Part shown: piece by piece, positions 1 to 8,929 of the stretch
Numbering within the stretch: position 1 is the first letter of the stretch
Layout: each line of letters begins with the position of its first letter
Assembly: GCA_947503305.1 (NCBI GenBank)
Contig: CANNDF010000002.1
Coordinates: 1-64,000 of the forward strand
Reading direction: 5' to 3'
DNA from: an uncultured Dokdonia sp.
Lineage (GTDB): Bacteria; Bacteroidota; Bacteroidia; Flavobacteriales; Flavobacteriaceae
DNA length: 64,000 bases
Notes under the pieces: generated by a model
The model's input: only the letters and a program-made list of their open reading frames with translations
What the model was told of the DNA's origin: nothing
Databases searched by the model: none
Program-made: the position numbers and the translations under genes

Positions 1-1230
1 TATGGAGATTTAGACTGTGATGATGATGGGCTTACCAATGATGAAGAGACTACTGGTGTAGATGATCCATCGACTCCTGCAGATCCAGATGGTAATATGA
101 CCGATCCACAAGATCCAGATACAGATGGAGATGGAGTAACTGATGGTGATGAGGCCAATGATGGAACAGATCCTAATGATCCTTGTAGTTTACAAGTTTC
201 TAGTCAAACAGTAACACCTTCATTAGAGTGGAATGATCTAGATTGTGATAATGATGGTCTGAATAATGGAGAAGAAACCACAGGTGTGGATGATCCAGAT
301 ACTCCTGCAGATCCAGATGGTAATATGACGGATCCATTAGATCCCGATAGTGATGATGATGGAGTAACAGATGGTGATGAAGCCAATGATGGTACCGATC
401 CTAATGACCCTTGTGACTTGATTTTAGCTAGTCAGACCCTTCCAACAGGAGATATGTATGATAATACAGACTGTGATGGTGATGGAGTTACAAACGGTGA
501 TGAAATAGCAGACGGAACAGATCCTGATGACTTCTGTGATTTTGTAGTGACAAGTCAAACCGTAGAAACCTCTTTAGAGTTTGATAATGCCGATTGTGAC
601 AACGATGGCTTAACCAATGAAGAAGAGACGACGGGAGATGATAATCCAAGTACCGATAATGATCCAGATGGAAGTATAACCGATCCATTAGATCCAGATA
701 CAGATGGAGATGGTGTGATAGACGGGGATGAAGCGGGTGATGAAACCGATCCAAATGATCCATGTGATTTAATAGTGGCCAGTCAAACAGTATCTGTAAG
801 TATAGAATTTTTAGAAGCAGACTGTGATGGCGATGGGATTGTAAATGGTGATGAGCAAGACGACAATGATGATGATGGTATTCCTGACTTTTTAGAAGAA
901 AATAACGGAGATACAACCGCCGAGGATGATCTGGAAGTCTTTGATATTATGACGCCTAATAGTGATGGTCTTAATGATGTATTTGTAATAAGAGGAATTG
1001 AGAAATTCCCAAATAATACACTTCGTATATATAATAGATGGGGAGTTGAAGTATTTGATACAAAAGGATATGGAATCAATAGTAACTTCTTTAGAGGAGA
1101 ATCAACAGGAAGAGCTACGATTCAAGAAGAACGATTACTGCCAGTAGGGACATACTACTACATTTTAGAATATACAAATGCAGAAGGTGTCTTAAAACAA
1201 TTAGCAGGACCATTATACATTAATAGATAA
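1..1230 (+). CDS. T9SS adhesin/surface protein, C-terminal part, with TSP type 3 repeats and type B sorting domain (5' partial)
   Basis: Frame 1 is open from the first base, so the ATG at 97 in the ORF track is internal and the gene begins outside the window. The visible part is built of very Asp-rich calcium-binding thrombospondin type 3-like repeats (DPDTDGDGVTDGDEANDGTD), each long block ending in a CDLIVASQTV-like sentence. The last ~95 residues (FDIMTPNSDGLNDVF, YNRWGVEVFD, GTYYYILEY) match the gliding-motility-associated/T9SS type B C-terminal domain. The product should therefore cross the outer membrane by T9SS and be surface-attached or released. The PorP/SprF gene immediately downstream fits the known pairing of type B cargo with SprF-like partners. 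Its ligand cannot be inferred. Confidence 0.88.
   Translation, partial: YGDLDCDDDGLTNDEETTGVDDPSTPADPDGNMTDPQDPDTDGDGVTDGDEANDGTDPNDPCSLQVSSQTVTPSLEWNDLDCDNDGLNNGEETTGVDDPDTPADPDGNMTDPLDPDSDDDGVTDGDEANDGTDPNDPCDLILASQTLPTGDMYDNTDCDGDGVTNGDEIADGTDPDDFCDFVVTSQTVETSLEFDNADCDNDGLTNEEETTGDDNPSTDNDPDGSITDPLDPDTDGDGVIDGDEAGDETDPNDPCDLIVASQTVSVSIEFLEADCDGDGIVNGDEQDDNDDDGIPDFLEENNGDTTAEDDLEVFDIMTPNSDGLNDVFVIRGIEKFPNNTLRIYNRWGVEVFDTKGYGINSNFFRGESTGRATIQEERLLPVGTYYYILEYTNAEGVLKQLAGPLYINR
13..890 (+). repeat. Asp-rich TSP3-like tandem repeats in the adhesin
   Basis: Long units of about 76 codons recur (DCDDDGL near base 13 returns as DCDNDGL near base 240), with shorter variants further on. Internal DxDxDG calcium-binding steps give strong nucleotide similarity (repeated gatccagatg, gatggtgatg). 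Such near-identical DNA can vary in copy number and can be collapsed in assemblies. Confidence 0.75.
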
Positions 1231-1245
1231 TTAATTAAATCATTT

Positions 1246-1268
1246 CTGATGGGCTTTATGCCCATCAG
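1246..1268 (+). other. intercistronic hairpin
   Basis: CTGATGGGC-tttat-GCCCATCAG is a perfect 9-bp stem in the 54-base gap between the adhesin stop and the PorP/SprF start. There is no T-run after it, so it looks like an mRNA processing or stabilising hairpin rather than a strong terminator. Confidence 0.5.
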
Positions 1269-1284
1269 ATTAAAATAAACACCT

Positions 1285-2247
1285 ATGAGAAAAAGGTACA
1301 TTGCCATATTTATCTTGGCCTTAGTAGTTTTAGGTTTGCGTACAGAAAATGCTGTAGCTCAACAAGACGCACAGTACACGCAATACATGTATAATACACT
1401 TAGTATTAATCCCGCATATGCAGGATCAAGAGGAGGTGTTAGTATTTTGGGCTTACATCGAAGTCAATGGGTAGGTCTGGATGGAGCTCCCAGAACCCAA
1501 ACCATATCAATACATTCACCAGTAGGAGAATCTAGACGAGTAGGTCTGGGTCTTAATATAGTAAATGACGAGATATTTATTACAAATGAGACCTATATAG
1601 ATATAGATTTTAGCTATACAATTCCTACAAGTGATCGAGGGAAATTAGCTTTTGGTTTAAAAGGAGGGGTACACCTATTAGATGTTAATTACAGTGAAAC
1701 AAATCCTTTTCAAAATGGAGATGCGTTAGCAACTGATCAAGCCAATATTGACAATAGATTTTCACCACAAGTAGGAGTAGGATTGTTTTATTATACAGAT
1801 AAATATTATTTAGGTCTTAGTGCACCTAATCTATTGCGTACAGAACATTTTGATGATAGCGATAATAGCAATAATCAGAATACTACATTCCTGGCAAGAG
1901 AACGAGTAAATTACTATTTGACATCAGGATATGTGTTTGATATCACTCAAGATTTTAAATTCAAACCTGCAGGATTAGTGAAGCTCGTCTCAGGAGCTCC
2001 GCTACAAGTAGATATTACAGCCAATGCATTACTCTATGACAAACTTACTCTGGGTCTCGCGTATCGATGGAGTGCTGCACTAAGTGGTTTGGTAGGTTTT
2101 CAAGTTACAGACGGATTAATGTTAGGCTTTGCATATGATAGAGATACAACAGATTTGGACCAATTTAATGATGGAAGTTACGAAGTGTTTTTAAGGTTTG
2201 AGATCTTTAAAAATCCTAAACGTCTTTTGTCACCAAGATTTTTCTAA
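1285..2247 (+). CDS. PorP/SprF family type IX secretion system membrane protein
   Basis: The 320-residue protein opens with a signal peptide (cleavage likely after VAQQ) followed by DAQYTQYMYNTLSINPAYAGSR. That is the hallmark N-terminus of the PorP/SprF family, including the conserved NPAYAG. The remainder is a predicted outer-membrane beta-barrel of the usual length. In Flavobacterium, SprF is needed for secretion of the type B cargo SprB. The gene lies directly behind a type B cargo gene and ahead of an OmpA/PD40 gene, so it is most likely the dedicated partner of the upstream adhesin. It is one of many paralogues usual in these genomes, so no specific symbol is given. Confidence 0.9.
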   Translation: MRKRYIAIFILALVVLGLRTENAVAQQDAQYTQYMYNTLSINPAYAGSRGGVSILGLHRSQWVGLDGAPRTQTISIHSPVGESRRVGLGLNIVNDEIFITNETYIDIDFSYTIPTSDRGKLAFGLKGGVHLLDVNYSETNPFQNGDALATDQANIDNRFSPQVGVGLFYYTDKYYLGLSAPNLLRTEHFDDSDNSNNQNTTFLARERVNYYLTSGYVFDITQDFKFKPAGLVKLVSGAPLQVDITANALLYDKLTLGLAYRWSAALSGLVGFQVTDGLMLGFAYDRDTTDLDQFNDGSYEVFLRFEIFKNPKRLLSPRFF

Positions 2248-2284
2248 AATCAATTAATTAAGGATATCATAAAATTTATTTCAG

Positions 2285-4234
2285 ATGAAAAAAACACTAC
2301 TATATAACCTTATACTTATCCTTTCCATAGGAATGATACATACTTCATACGGGCAAGAAGGAACAACTAAAAAAGCAGAAAAAAGATTTGGAAATTATGC
2401 CTATGTAGATGCTCGCAATTTATATGAACGTGTAGCAAAAAATGGATTTACATCTCCAGAAGTACTTAAGCATCTGGGGGATTCCTATTATTTTACATCT
2501 GAGTATCGCAATGCAGTACAATGGTATGGAAAATTAATTGCTACAGATAGCATAGAAGTAGCGCCTGAGTATTATTTCAGGTATGCCCAGGCTTTAAAAA
2601 GTGTAGAGCGGTATGAAGAAGCAGATCAAATGATGGATCTTTTTGAAAACGCAAATACCAATGATAGTCGAGGTAAGATGTATACCAAAGAGAGGGATTA
2701 TCTTGCAGAAATTGAGAAACAATCAGGACGGTTTTCTATAAAAACGACCCATTTTAATTCAGAACTACAAGATTTTAGCCCTAGTTTTTATGGAGATAGA
2801 TTGGTGTTTTCTTCAAATAGGGAGGATCGCACAGGAGGCCTTATACATGACTGGAACGAGCAACCTTTTTTAGATTTATATATAGTCGATGATCCAGAAG
2901 GTGATACAAATACAGTACATAAACTTGAAGGTGATGTAAATACAAAATACCATGAAAGTAGCTCAGCATTTAATAGTAATGGAGATATTATGTACTTCAC
3001 CCGTAATAACTATGCCAGTAAAAAATTGAAACGTGATAATGCGGGAACGAGCAAACTTAAATTATATAGAAGCTTTCGCGAAAACGGAAAATGGGCTACT
3101 GCAGAAGAATTACCTTTTAATAGTGATGAGTATTCTGTAGCACATCCAGCATTAAGTCCAGATGGTGAAACATTATATTTTGCGTCTGATATGCCGGGTA
3201 CAGTAGGATTATCAGATATATGGAAAGTTGCTATAAACACCGACGGATCGTTTGGGACACCAGAAAATCTAGGTACTACAATAAATACAGAAGGAAGAGA
3301 AACATTTCCTTTTATAAGTAGTGAAGGACAGTTGTTTTTTGCTACAGACGGACATATAGGTCTTGGAGGTCTGGACGTCTTTGTTACTCAAATAGAAGAA
3401 GATGACACTATAGGAGACGTCTATAACGTAGGGCGCCCAGTAAATAGTAGTGCAGATGATTTTGGATTGATATTACATGCAGAAAAGGGAGTAGGTTATT
3501 TTTCTTCAAGTCGTGCTACGGGAATAGGGAATGATGATATTTATACGATTCAGCGACTTGAAAAACTCATTGTTGCCTGTAAACAATCTATAGTAGGAGT
3601 TACTAAAAACACAAAAACAAATGCAATTATACCAAATGCCCAAGTAGTAGTAAGAGACACAAATGGAGCTATTCTAGCAGAAACAGTATCTGATAGAAAC
3701 GGCGCCTATCAATTTGAAAATCAAAACTGTAATACATTAGTATCTGTACGGGCGCAAAAAGAAGGCTATGAGCCAGCAGAAGTAACCATTCAGACCGACG
3801 GAGAATTAGATCGTGTGATAGAGAGAGATCTTTATTTAGAACCTAAAGCTGTGATTTCTGTAGGGTCAGACTTAACTAAAGTTCTCAACCTCAACCCCAT
3901 TTATTTTGACTTGGATAAGTCATTTATTCGCCCTGATGCAGCAGCCGAATTGGAAAAAGTAGTGGCTGTAATGCAACAAAACCCAAACCTTAAAATAGAT
4001 GTCCGTTCGCATACAGATAGTCGTGGAAGGGATGGTTACAACTTATCGCTATCACAACGTAGAAATCTATCTACCAAAGAATACATTATAAGCAGAGGCA
4101 TTTCTTCAAGCAGAATTACTGGAAATGGATATGGAGAAACACAGCTGATCAATCAATGTTCAAATGGAGTACAATGTTCTGAAGAAGAACATCAACTTAA
4201 TAGAAGAAGTGAGTTTATCGTTGTGGCTAATTGA
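2285..4234 (+). CDS. OmpA family protein with PD40 propeller (PorE-like)
   Basis: This 649-residue exported protein has a signal peptide ending near SYGQE, then a TPR-like helical region (~30-135). PD40/WD40-like propeller repeats follow (~150-425; LSPDGETLYFASDMPG, FSSSRATGIGNDDIY), then a carboxypeptidase-regulatory-like beta domain (~440-515; RDTNGAILAETVSDRNGAYQF). It ends in an OmpA peptidoglycan-binding domain (~540-649; YFDLDKSFIRPDAA, RSHTDSRG). This order matches PorE of T9SS, which anchors the machinery to peptidoglycan, but paralogues with the same architecture commonly accompany PorP/SprF genes. It is the last gene of the three-gene run and is followed by a terminator. Confidence 0.87.
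   Translation: MKKTLLYNLILILSIGMIHTSYGQEGTTKKAEKRFGNYAYVDARNLYERVAKNGFTSPEVLKHLGDSYYFTSEYRNAVQWYGKLIATDSIEVAPEYYFRYAQALKSVERYEEADQMMDLFENANTNDSRGKMYTKERDYLAEIEKQSGRFSIKTTHFNSELQDFSPSFYGDRLVFSSNREDRTGGLIHDWNEQPFLDLYIVDDPEGDTNTVHKLEGDVNTKYHESSSAFNSNGDIMYFTRNNYASKKLKRDNAGTSKLKLYRSFRENGKWATAEELPFNSDEYSVAHPALSPDGETLYFASDMPGTVGLSDIWKVAINTDGSFGTPENLGTTINTEGRETFPFISSEGQLFFATDGHIGLGGLDVFVTQIEEDDTIGDVYNVGRPVNSSADDFGLILHAEKGVGYFSSSRATGIGNDDIYTIQRLEKLIVACKQSIVGVTKNTKTNAIIPNAQVVVRDTNGAILAETVSDRNGAYQFENQNCNTLVSVRAQKEGYEPAEVTIQTDGELDRVIERDLYLEPKAVISVGSDLTKVLNLNPIYFDLDKSFIRPDAAAELEKVVAVMQQNPNLKIDVRSHTDSRGRDGYNLSLSQRRNLSTKEYIISRGISSSRITGNGYGETQLINQCSNGVQCSEEEHQLNRRSEFIVVAN
3072..3085. repeat. near copy of the GCTTTCGCGAAAGC palindrome (1 mismatch)
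   Basis: gctttcgcgaaaac, inside the OmpA/PD40 gene, differs from the recurrent 14-bp palindrome by one base. Confidence 0.4.
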
Positions 4235-4251
4235 CTTTCTTACCCAACTTT

Positions 4252-4293
4252 AAAAAAAGCCCGCTCTTAGTATCATTCTAAAAGTGGGCTTTT
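4252..4293. terminator. bidirectional terminator between convergent genes
   Basis: AAAAAAAGCCCGCTCTTAG pairs imperfectly with CTAAAAGTGGGCTTTT. An A-run on one side and a T-run on the other allow it to serve both the OmpA gene (+) and the amidohydrolase gene (-). Confidence 0.7.
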
Positions 4294-4309
4294 AAATACT
4301 TAGAAGTAC

Positions 4310-4323
4310 GCTTTCGCGAAAGC
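4310..4323. repeat. perfect palindrome GCTTTCGCGAAAGC (copy 1)
   Basis: Here the symmetry extends to 20 bp (tacgctttcgcgaaagcgta, 4307-4326). It is intergenic, between two convergent genes and just behind a terminator. Confidence 0.95.
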
Positions 4324-4330
4324 GTATATA

Positions 4331-5617
4331 CTATTTTTTATAAATCGTACCGTTTTTCATCACAAAAGTAACATTCTCCATCGTAGCTATATTTTTTGTA
4401 GGGTCTTGATCTACGGCAATAATATCGGCCAGAGCACCTTCAGAAAGAACCCCTAATTTCCCTTCCATATCCAGTACTTTTGCATTGGTAATAGTAGCCG
4501 ATTGTAGCGAGAACATCTCAGACCAACCGGTTTCAACCATGTAAGCAAATTCTTTTGCATTTTCTCCATGTGGAAATACACCCGCATCTGTTCCAAAGGC
4601 AATGTTGACACCTTCTTCTGCAACCATTTTCATAGTTTGACGTATACCTGCATCTACTTTCATTATTTTAGGGATAATAATATCTGGGTAATATCCAGGA
4701 ATATCTGCTTGTTGTCTTACATATCGCCCAGCAGATAGTGTTGGAACAAGATAAGTATTGTATTGCTTCATTAAGTTTGCGGTTTCTTTATCCATTAAAG
4801 AACCATGCTCAATTGTAGTTACCCCTGCTTTAATAGCTCGTTGCATGCCTTCTATCCCATGAGCGTGAGCAGCAACACTCATTCCATATTCTTTGGCAGT
4901 TTTTACAATCTCGTTTACTTCCTCTTGCGTAAATTGAGGATTAACACCATTTTTACTTACACTCAATACGCCTCCTGTAGCTGTAATTTTTATTAAATCT
5001 GCCCCGTTCTTATAACGTTGTCTTACTGCTTTTCTAGCATCTTCAGGACTATTTATAACACCTTCTGCTGGTCCTGGATCTCCCATGAGGGATTTTTTAT
5101 AACCATTGGTAGGATCTGCATGACCTCCTGTTGTTCCTATTGCTTTTTCGGCAGTAAAAATTCTAGGTCCATGTATAGTTCCTTTATTAATAGCATTGCG
5201 TAAAGATACATTGACACCACTACCTCCTAAATCGCGTACTGTTGTAAAACCAGCCATTAATGTTCGGTTAGCAATTTCAGAAGCAGTATAGGCAACATCG
5301 GCTTCATTTTTGGTAAAAGGCTCAATATAGCGTTTTGGACTTGTCTCTCCTTCTAGATGTACATGCATATCGATAAGCCCTGGCATCACAGTCTTTGAAG
5401 TAAGGTCTATTACTATTTGATCTCCTTTTGCTTGTGTATACCCTTTTTTTACAGACATAATTTTACTCCCTTGAACAGTGATTGTTTGTTCATTAAGGAT
5501 AGTTCCTTTCTGAGTGTCGATGAGTTTGCCACAATGTAATAGGGTAGTCTCTTGAGCCATAGAAGCTATACTCAAAGTTAGTACTACAAGTAGAAATGCT
5601 ATATTTTTCTTTTTCAT
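4331..5617 (-). CDS. secreted amidohydrolase family protein (imidazolonepropionase/prolidase-like)
   Basis: The 428-residue protein has a signal peptide (KKKNIAFLLVVLTLSIASMAQE), so it acts in the periplasm or outside. The metal-dependent hydrolase core shows the HVH pair (MPGLIDMHVHLEGE), a Lys in DLIKITATGGV, His ligands in VAAHAHG and IEHGSLMD, and the catalytic Asp in FGTDAGVFPHG. This set is typical of amidohydrolases annotated as Xaa-Pro dipeptidase-like. The substrate is unknown; a cyclic or acyl-amino acid, or peptide, is likely. It ends 6 bases before the DegT aminotransferase start on the same strand, so the two are probably cotranscribed. Confidence 0.85.
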   Translation of the reverse strand: MKKKNIAFLLVVLTLSIASMAQETTLLHCGKLIDTQKGTILNEQTITVQGSKIMSVKKGYTQAKGDQIVIDLTSKTVMPGLIDMHVHLEGETSPKRYIEPFTKNEADVAYTASEIANRTLMAGFTTVRDLGGSGVNVSLRNAINKGTIHGPRIFTAEKAIGTTGGHADPTNGYKKSLMGDPGPAEGVINSPEDARKAVRQRYKNGADLIKITATGGVLSVSKNGVNPQFTQEEVNEIVKTAKEYGMSVAAHAHGIEGMQRAIKAGVTTIEHGSLMDKETANLMKQYNTYLVPTLSAGRYVRQQADIPGYYPDIIIPKIMKVDAGIRQTMKMVAEEGVNIAFGTDAGVFPHGENAKEFAYMVETGWSEMFSLQSATITNAKVLDMEGKLGVLSEGALADIIAVDQDPTKNIATMENVTFVMKNGTIYKK

Positions 5618-5623
5618 AATGGG

Positions 5624-6757
5624 TTATTTATTTACAAAATCAATAAGTGTTTGTGTGATAAAATCGATTTGATCATCATCAAGTTCGGTATGCATAGGTA
5701 ATGAAATTACATCTTTGGCGAGTTGATTTGTAACTGGAAAATCCTCTTCATTATAACGCTCATCTGCATAGGCTTTTTGACTATGTAATGGGATGGGGTA
5801 GTAAACTCCACAAGGGATTCCTTGTGCGTTTAAGTGAGCTGCAAGAGCATCACGATCTGTATCTTTTACACGCAATGTATATTGATGAAAAACGTGACAA
5901 TCACAGCTATCACATATTGTAGGTGTAATGATCTTTTCATGTGTTGAAAATGCTTTGGAGTATTTGCGAGCTGCATCGCGACGAGCCGAGTTATAGGAGT
6001 CTAGATGTGGAAGTTTTGCTCTAAGAACTGTCGCTTGAATAGAATCTAAACGGCTATTGACACCTACTACATCATGATGGTATCGTTTGTACATCCCGTG
6101 ATTTACAATACCTCGTATAGTATGAGCTAGCCCATCATCATTTGTAAAAATAGCTCCTCCGTCACCATAACACCCCAAATTCTTTGAGGGGAAGAAAGAA
6201 GTTGTCCCTACATCACCTATACCACCGGTTTTAATTTTTTGCCCGTTGCGAGAAGTGTAATCAGACCCGATGCCTTGCGCATTATCTTCAATCACATATA
6301 GATTGTGTTCTTTTGCAAGATCCATAATCGCATCCATATCTGCTGCCATTCCAAAAAGATGTACTGGAACAATCGCTTTGGTTTTTGGGGTAATTGCATT
6401 TTTGATAGCTTCAATATCAATATTAAAATTTACAGGATCTACATCTACTAACACAGGCGTTAACCTCAATAATGCAATCACTTCTACAGTGGCAGCAAAG
6501 GTAAAATCGGCAGTAATGACTTCATCTCCGGGTTCTAGACCTAACCCCATCATAGCAATTTGTAAGGCATCTGTACCATTTGCACAAGGAATCACATGCT
6601 TCACACCTAAGTAATCTTCAAGTTCTTTTTGAAATGCATGAACCTCCGGACCATTAATAAATGCGCTAGATTCTACAACTTCTAATATAGAAGCATCTAC
6701 ACGTTCTTTAATTTTTAGATATTGACCTTTTAGGTCGACCATTTGTATTTTTTTCAT
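5624..6757 (-). CDS. DegT/DnrJ/EryC1/StrS family PLP-dependent sugar aminotransferase
   Basis: The 377-residue product has the full fold of the family that aminates UDP- or dTDP-keto-sugars. Visible motifs are PCANGTDALQIAMMGLGL near residue 60, DADFTFAA, IEDNAQGIGS and the PLP lysine motif TTSFFPSKNLGCYGDGGA. The C-terminal half has NSRLDSIQATVLRAKL and GVYYPIPLHSQ. The closest role would be a WbpE/perosamine-synthase type step in lipopolysaccharide or glycoconjugate sugar synthesis. That fits the divergent neighbour waaA (Kdo transferase). The exact nucleotide sugar cannot be told from sequence. Confidence 0.88.
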   Translation of the reverse strand: MKKIQMVDLKGQYLKIKERVDASILEVVESSAFINGPEVHAFQKELEDYLGVKHVIPCANGTDALQIAMMGLGLEPGDEVITADFTFAATVEVIALLRLTPVLVDVDPVNFNIDIEAIKNAITPKTKAIVPVHLFGMAADMDAIMDLAKEHNLYVIEDNAQGIGSDYTSRNGQKIKTGGIGDVGTTSFFPSKNLGCYGDGGAIFTNDDGLAHTIRGIVNHGMYKRYHHDVVGVNSRLDSIQATVLRAKLPHLDSYNSARRDAARKYSKAFSTHEKIITPTICDSCDCHVFHQYTLRVKDTDRDALAAHLNAQGIPCGVYYPIPLHSQKAYADERYNEEDFPVTNQLAKDVISLPMHTELDDDQIDFITQTLIDFVNK

Positions 6758-6893
6758 AGGTAAATATGCAAAGGCATTTGCCAGTTATTAAGATGAGATC
6801 TTTTAAAACCCTTCTTTTGAAGTTGTAACGAAAATACAAAAACTCCCATCTTTCGACAATCTATTTTAGTACAAAGCGCTATTTTAGCATAGT

Positions 6894-8141
6894 ATGCGTA
6901 GGATCTACACTTTTTTTATATCTCTCGTGGAAGCAGTGTTGCCTCTTGTAGGCATGTTTAGCTCTAAAATGAAGCAATTTGTGATAGGCAGGAAAAACGT
7001 ATATGCCCAGTTACGTGCTATAATTCAACCTACAGACCGTGTGATATGGTTTCATGCAGCCTCTTTAGGAGAATATGAACAGGGAGTACCGGTTATGGAA
7101 GCTATCCAAAAACAATATCCAGCTTATAAAATAGTACTCACTTTTTTTTCACCATCAGGATATGAAGTAAAGAAGAATAACGCTTTCGCGAAAGCAACCG
7201 TATACCTCCCATTAGACACTCCTTCTAATGCTCGACAATTTTTAGATTGTATTCATCCAGAAATAGTGGTTTTTATTAAATATGAATTCTGGCCTAATTA
7301 TCTCACAGAACTTAAACGCAGAAATATTAAAACACTATTACTTTCAGGAGTTTTTAGTGAACGTCAATTGTTCTTTAAGCCCTATGGGAAATGGATGCTG
7401 AAAAGTCTAAAAGCCTTTGATCATTTTTTTGTTCAAGATCAATCATCATTGATAGCAGCTCAAAAACTAAACCTACAGAATGTAACGGTGAGTGGCGATA
7501 CACGATTTGATCGAGTTTCACATCAAATAGAGATGGATAATACCTTGGAATTTGTAGATGATTTTGTAGACAATACTCTATGTATTGTATGTGGTAGTAC
7601 ATGGCCTGAAGACGATAAAATCTTAGTTCCTTTTATTAATCAATCCAATGAAAAAGTTAAATATATCATTGCACCACATCAAATAAAACAAGAAAAGATA
7701 AAAGCACTTCAAGAGCAATTGCAGGTCAGAACAGTACTATTTTCTGAAAAGGCCACCAAAGCTCTTTCTGAATATGATGTGCTTATTATAGATACCATAG
7801 GTCTACTAACCAAAATATATAGCTATGCCTCTATTGCTTATGTAGGGGGTGCTATGGGAGGTACTGGACTACATAATATCTTAGAGCCCGCTACTTTTGG
7901 AGTTCCTATAGTGATAGGAAATATCTTTGAAAAATTTCCTGAAGCTAACCGTTTACAACAATTGGCAGGATTATATGCTGTAAAAAATGAAGATGAATTT
8001 GCAAAAATTTTAAGCAAACTGATTACCGATTCTAAATTTCGTTCACAAACAGGAATGATTGCTGGGCATTTTGTGAACAGCAATACGGGAGCTACACGTA
8101 CCGTTATGGATTATATAAAAGAGATGCATGAAATGGGGTAA
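6894..8141 (+). CDS. waaA: 3-deoxy-D-manno-octulosonic acid (Kdo) transferase, GT30
   Basis: WaaA transfers Kdo from CMP-Kdo to lipid A precursor at the inner membrane. The 415-residue product has the expected N-terminal membrane anchor (IYTFFISLVEAVLPLVGMF) and the acceptor-side motif VIWFHAASLGEYEQG. KYEFWPNYL is conserved, and the donor-side region has VCGSTWPEDD, YVGGAMGGTGLHNILEPATFGVPIVIG. Length is normal. It overlaps the next gene by 14 bases (ATG at 8128, stop at 8139-8141), implying translational coupling. The gene contains one copy of the chromosomal palindrome, read as AFAKA. Confidence 0.93.
   Translation: MRRIYTFFISLVEAVLPLVGMFSSKMKQFVIGRKNVYAQLRAIIQPTDRVIWFHAASLGEYEQGVPVMEAIQKQYPAYKIVLTFFSPSGYEVKKNNAFAKATVYLPLDTPSNARQFLDCIHPEIVVFIKYEFWPNYLTELKRRNIKTLLLSGVFSERQLFFKPYGKWMLKSLKAFDHFFVQDQSSLIAAQKLNLQNVTVSGDTRFDRVSHQIEMDNTLEFVDDFVDNTLCIVCGSTWPEDDKILVPFINQSNEKVKYIIAPHQIKQEKIKALQEQLQVRTVLFSEKATKALSEYDVLIIDTIGLLTKIYSYASIAYVGGAMGGTGLHNILEPATFGVPIVIGNIFEKFPEANRLQQLAGLYAVKNEDEFAKILSKLITDSKFRSQTGMIAGHFVNSNTGATRTVMDYIKEMHEMG
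7182..7195. repeat. perfect palindrome GCTTTCGCGAAAGC (copy 2, inside waaA)
   Basis: It lies within the waaA coding sequence and is read as AFAKA in frame. Confidence 0.95.
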
Positions 8142-8919
8142 ATGGTTTTTTAATCTATTGTGGATTGTAGTTCTTACAATACTTACACAAGTAGGAGGTA
8201 TTTTGTATGCCATCACATTCTTAATTTACAGACGACAACTTATAAAAAGATGGCTGGTATTTACAGGACTATATCTTATATGTACGTTTGTTTTGATTCC
8301 ATATATAGCACCAATTTTTGGAAGAGAAAAGATTAAAACCAACAAGACGATTAAAGTACACATGCTGTTGACGTCTCTTACCAACAGGAATTATGTGGTT
8401 CCAGAGGTAAATAACGTACTCACAAATGTTTCTATTGAGCTTAAGGATAAATACCCAGATCTAGAAATCCATTGTCTTGATGCAAATTTCCCTTTTCTCA
8501 ATAGGTTTCCATTACTACCACACTTAAGTCATGACGATGGGAAAAAACTAGACCTTTCCTTAATCTATAAAAATGAAGAAGAGATTATTACAAATGATAA
8601 ACCATCGGTGAGTGGGTATGGTATTTTTGAAGAACCAAGAACAAAAGAGTATGATCAAATAGAAATTTGTAAATCAAAAGGATATTGGCAGTATGATATA
8701 TCTAAGTATATGACTTTAGGTAAAACAAATACGTCAATTACATTATCTGAAAAAGGGACAACGTTGTTACTAGAGGCTATTCTTACACAATCGTCTATTT
8801 CAAAAGTATTTATAGAGCCTCATGTACGTACGCGATTAGGGATTACTCATGCAAAACTTCGCTATCATGGATGCCAAGCAGTACGACATGATGATCATAT
8901 TCATTTACAAGTAGAATAA
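8128..8919 (+). CDS. membrane-anchored protein with MepA/LAS-type metallopeptidase motifs
   Basis: The 263-residue protein has two N-terminal membrane segments (~7-35 and ~42-63), then a soluble domain. That domain contains H135-x2-G-x3-D142 (HDDGKKLD) and a C-terminal H254-DDHIH259 (VRHDDHIHLQVE). These two motifs match the zinc-binding HxxGxxxD and RHDDHFH of the penicillin-insensitive murein endopeptidase MepA (LAS fold). I infer a membrane-bound, periplasm-facing peptidoglycan DD- or LD-endopeptidase; overall similarity to MepA is otherwise weak, so it may be filed as hypothetical. It overlaps waaA by 14 bases and is presumably coexpressed with this envelope gene. Confidence 0.6.
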   Translation: MKWGKWFFNLLWIVVLTILTQVGGILYAITFLIYRRQLIKRWLVFTGLYLICTFVLIPYIAPIFGREKIKTNKTIKVHMLLTSLTNRNYVVPEVNNVLTNVSIELKDKYPDLEIHCLDANFPFLNRFPLLPHLSHDDGKKLDLSLIYKNEEEIITNDKPSVSGYGIFEEPRTKEYDQIEICKSKGYWQYDISKYMTLGKTNTSITLSEKGTTLLLEAILTQSSISKVFIEPHVRTRLGITHAKLRYHGCQAVRHDDHIHLQVE

Positions 8920-8929
8920 AGAAACCTAA

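Noticed and set aside
488-1079. Antisense ORFs of 142 and 98 codons opposite the adhesin
   Set aside because: They are shadows of the Asp-rich repeats; the 142-codon one is a His/Leu-rich low-complexity translation with no family resemblance.
6270-6614. 114-codon ORF antisense to the DegT aminotransferase gene
   Set aside because: Low-complexity translation fully inside a well-conserved gene on the other strand; no start context or homology.
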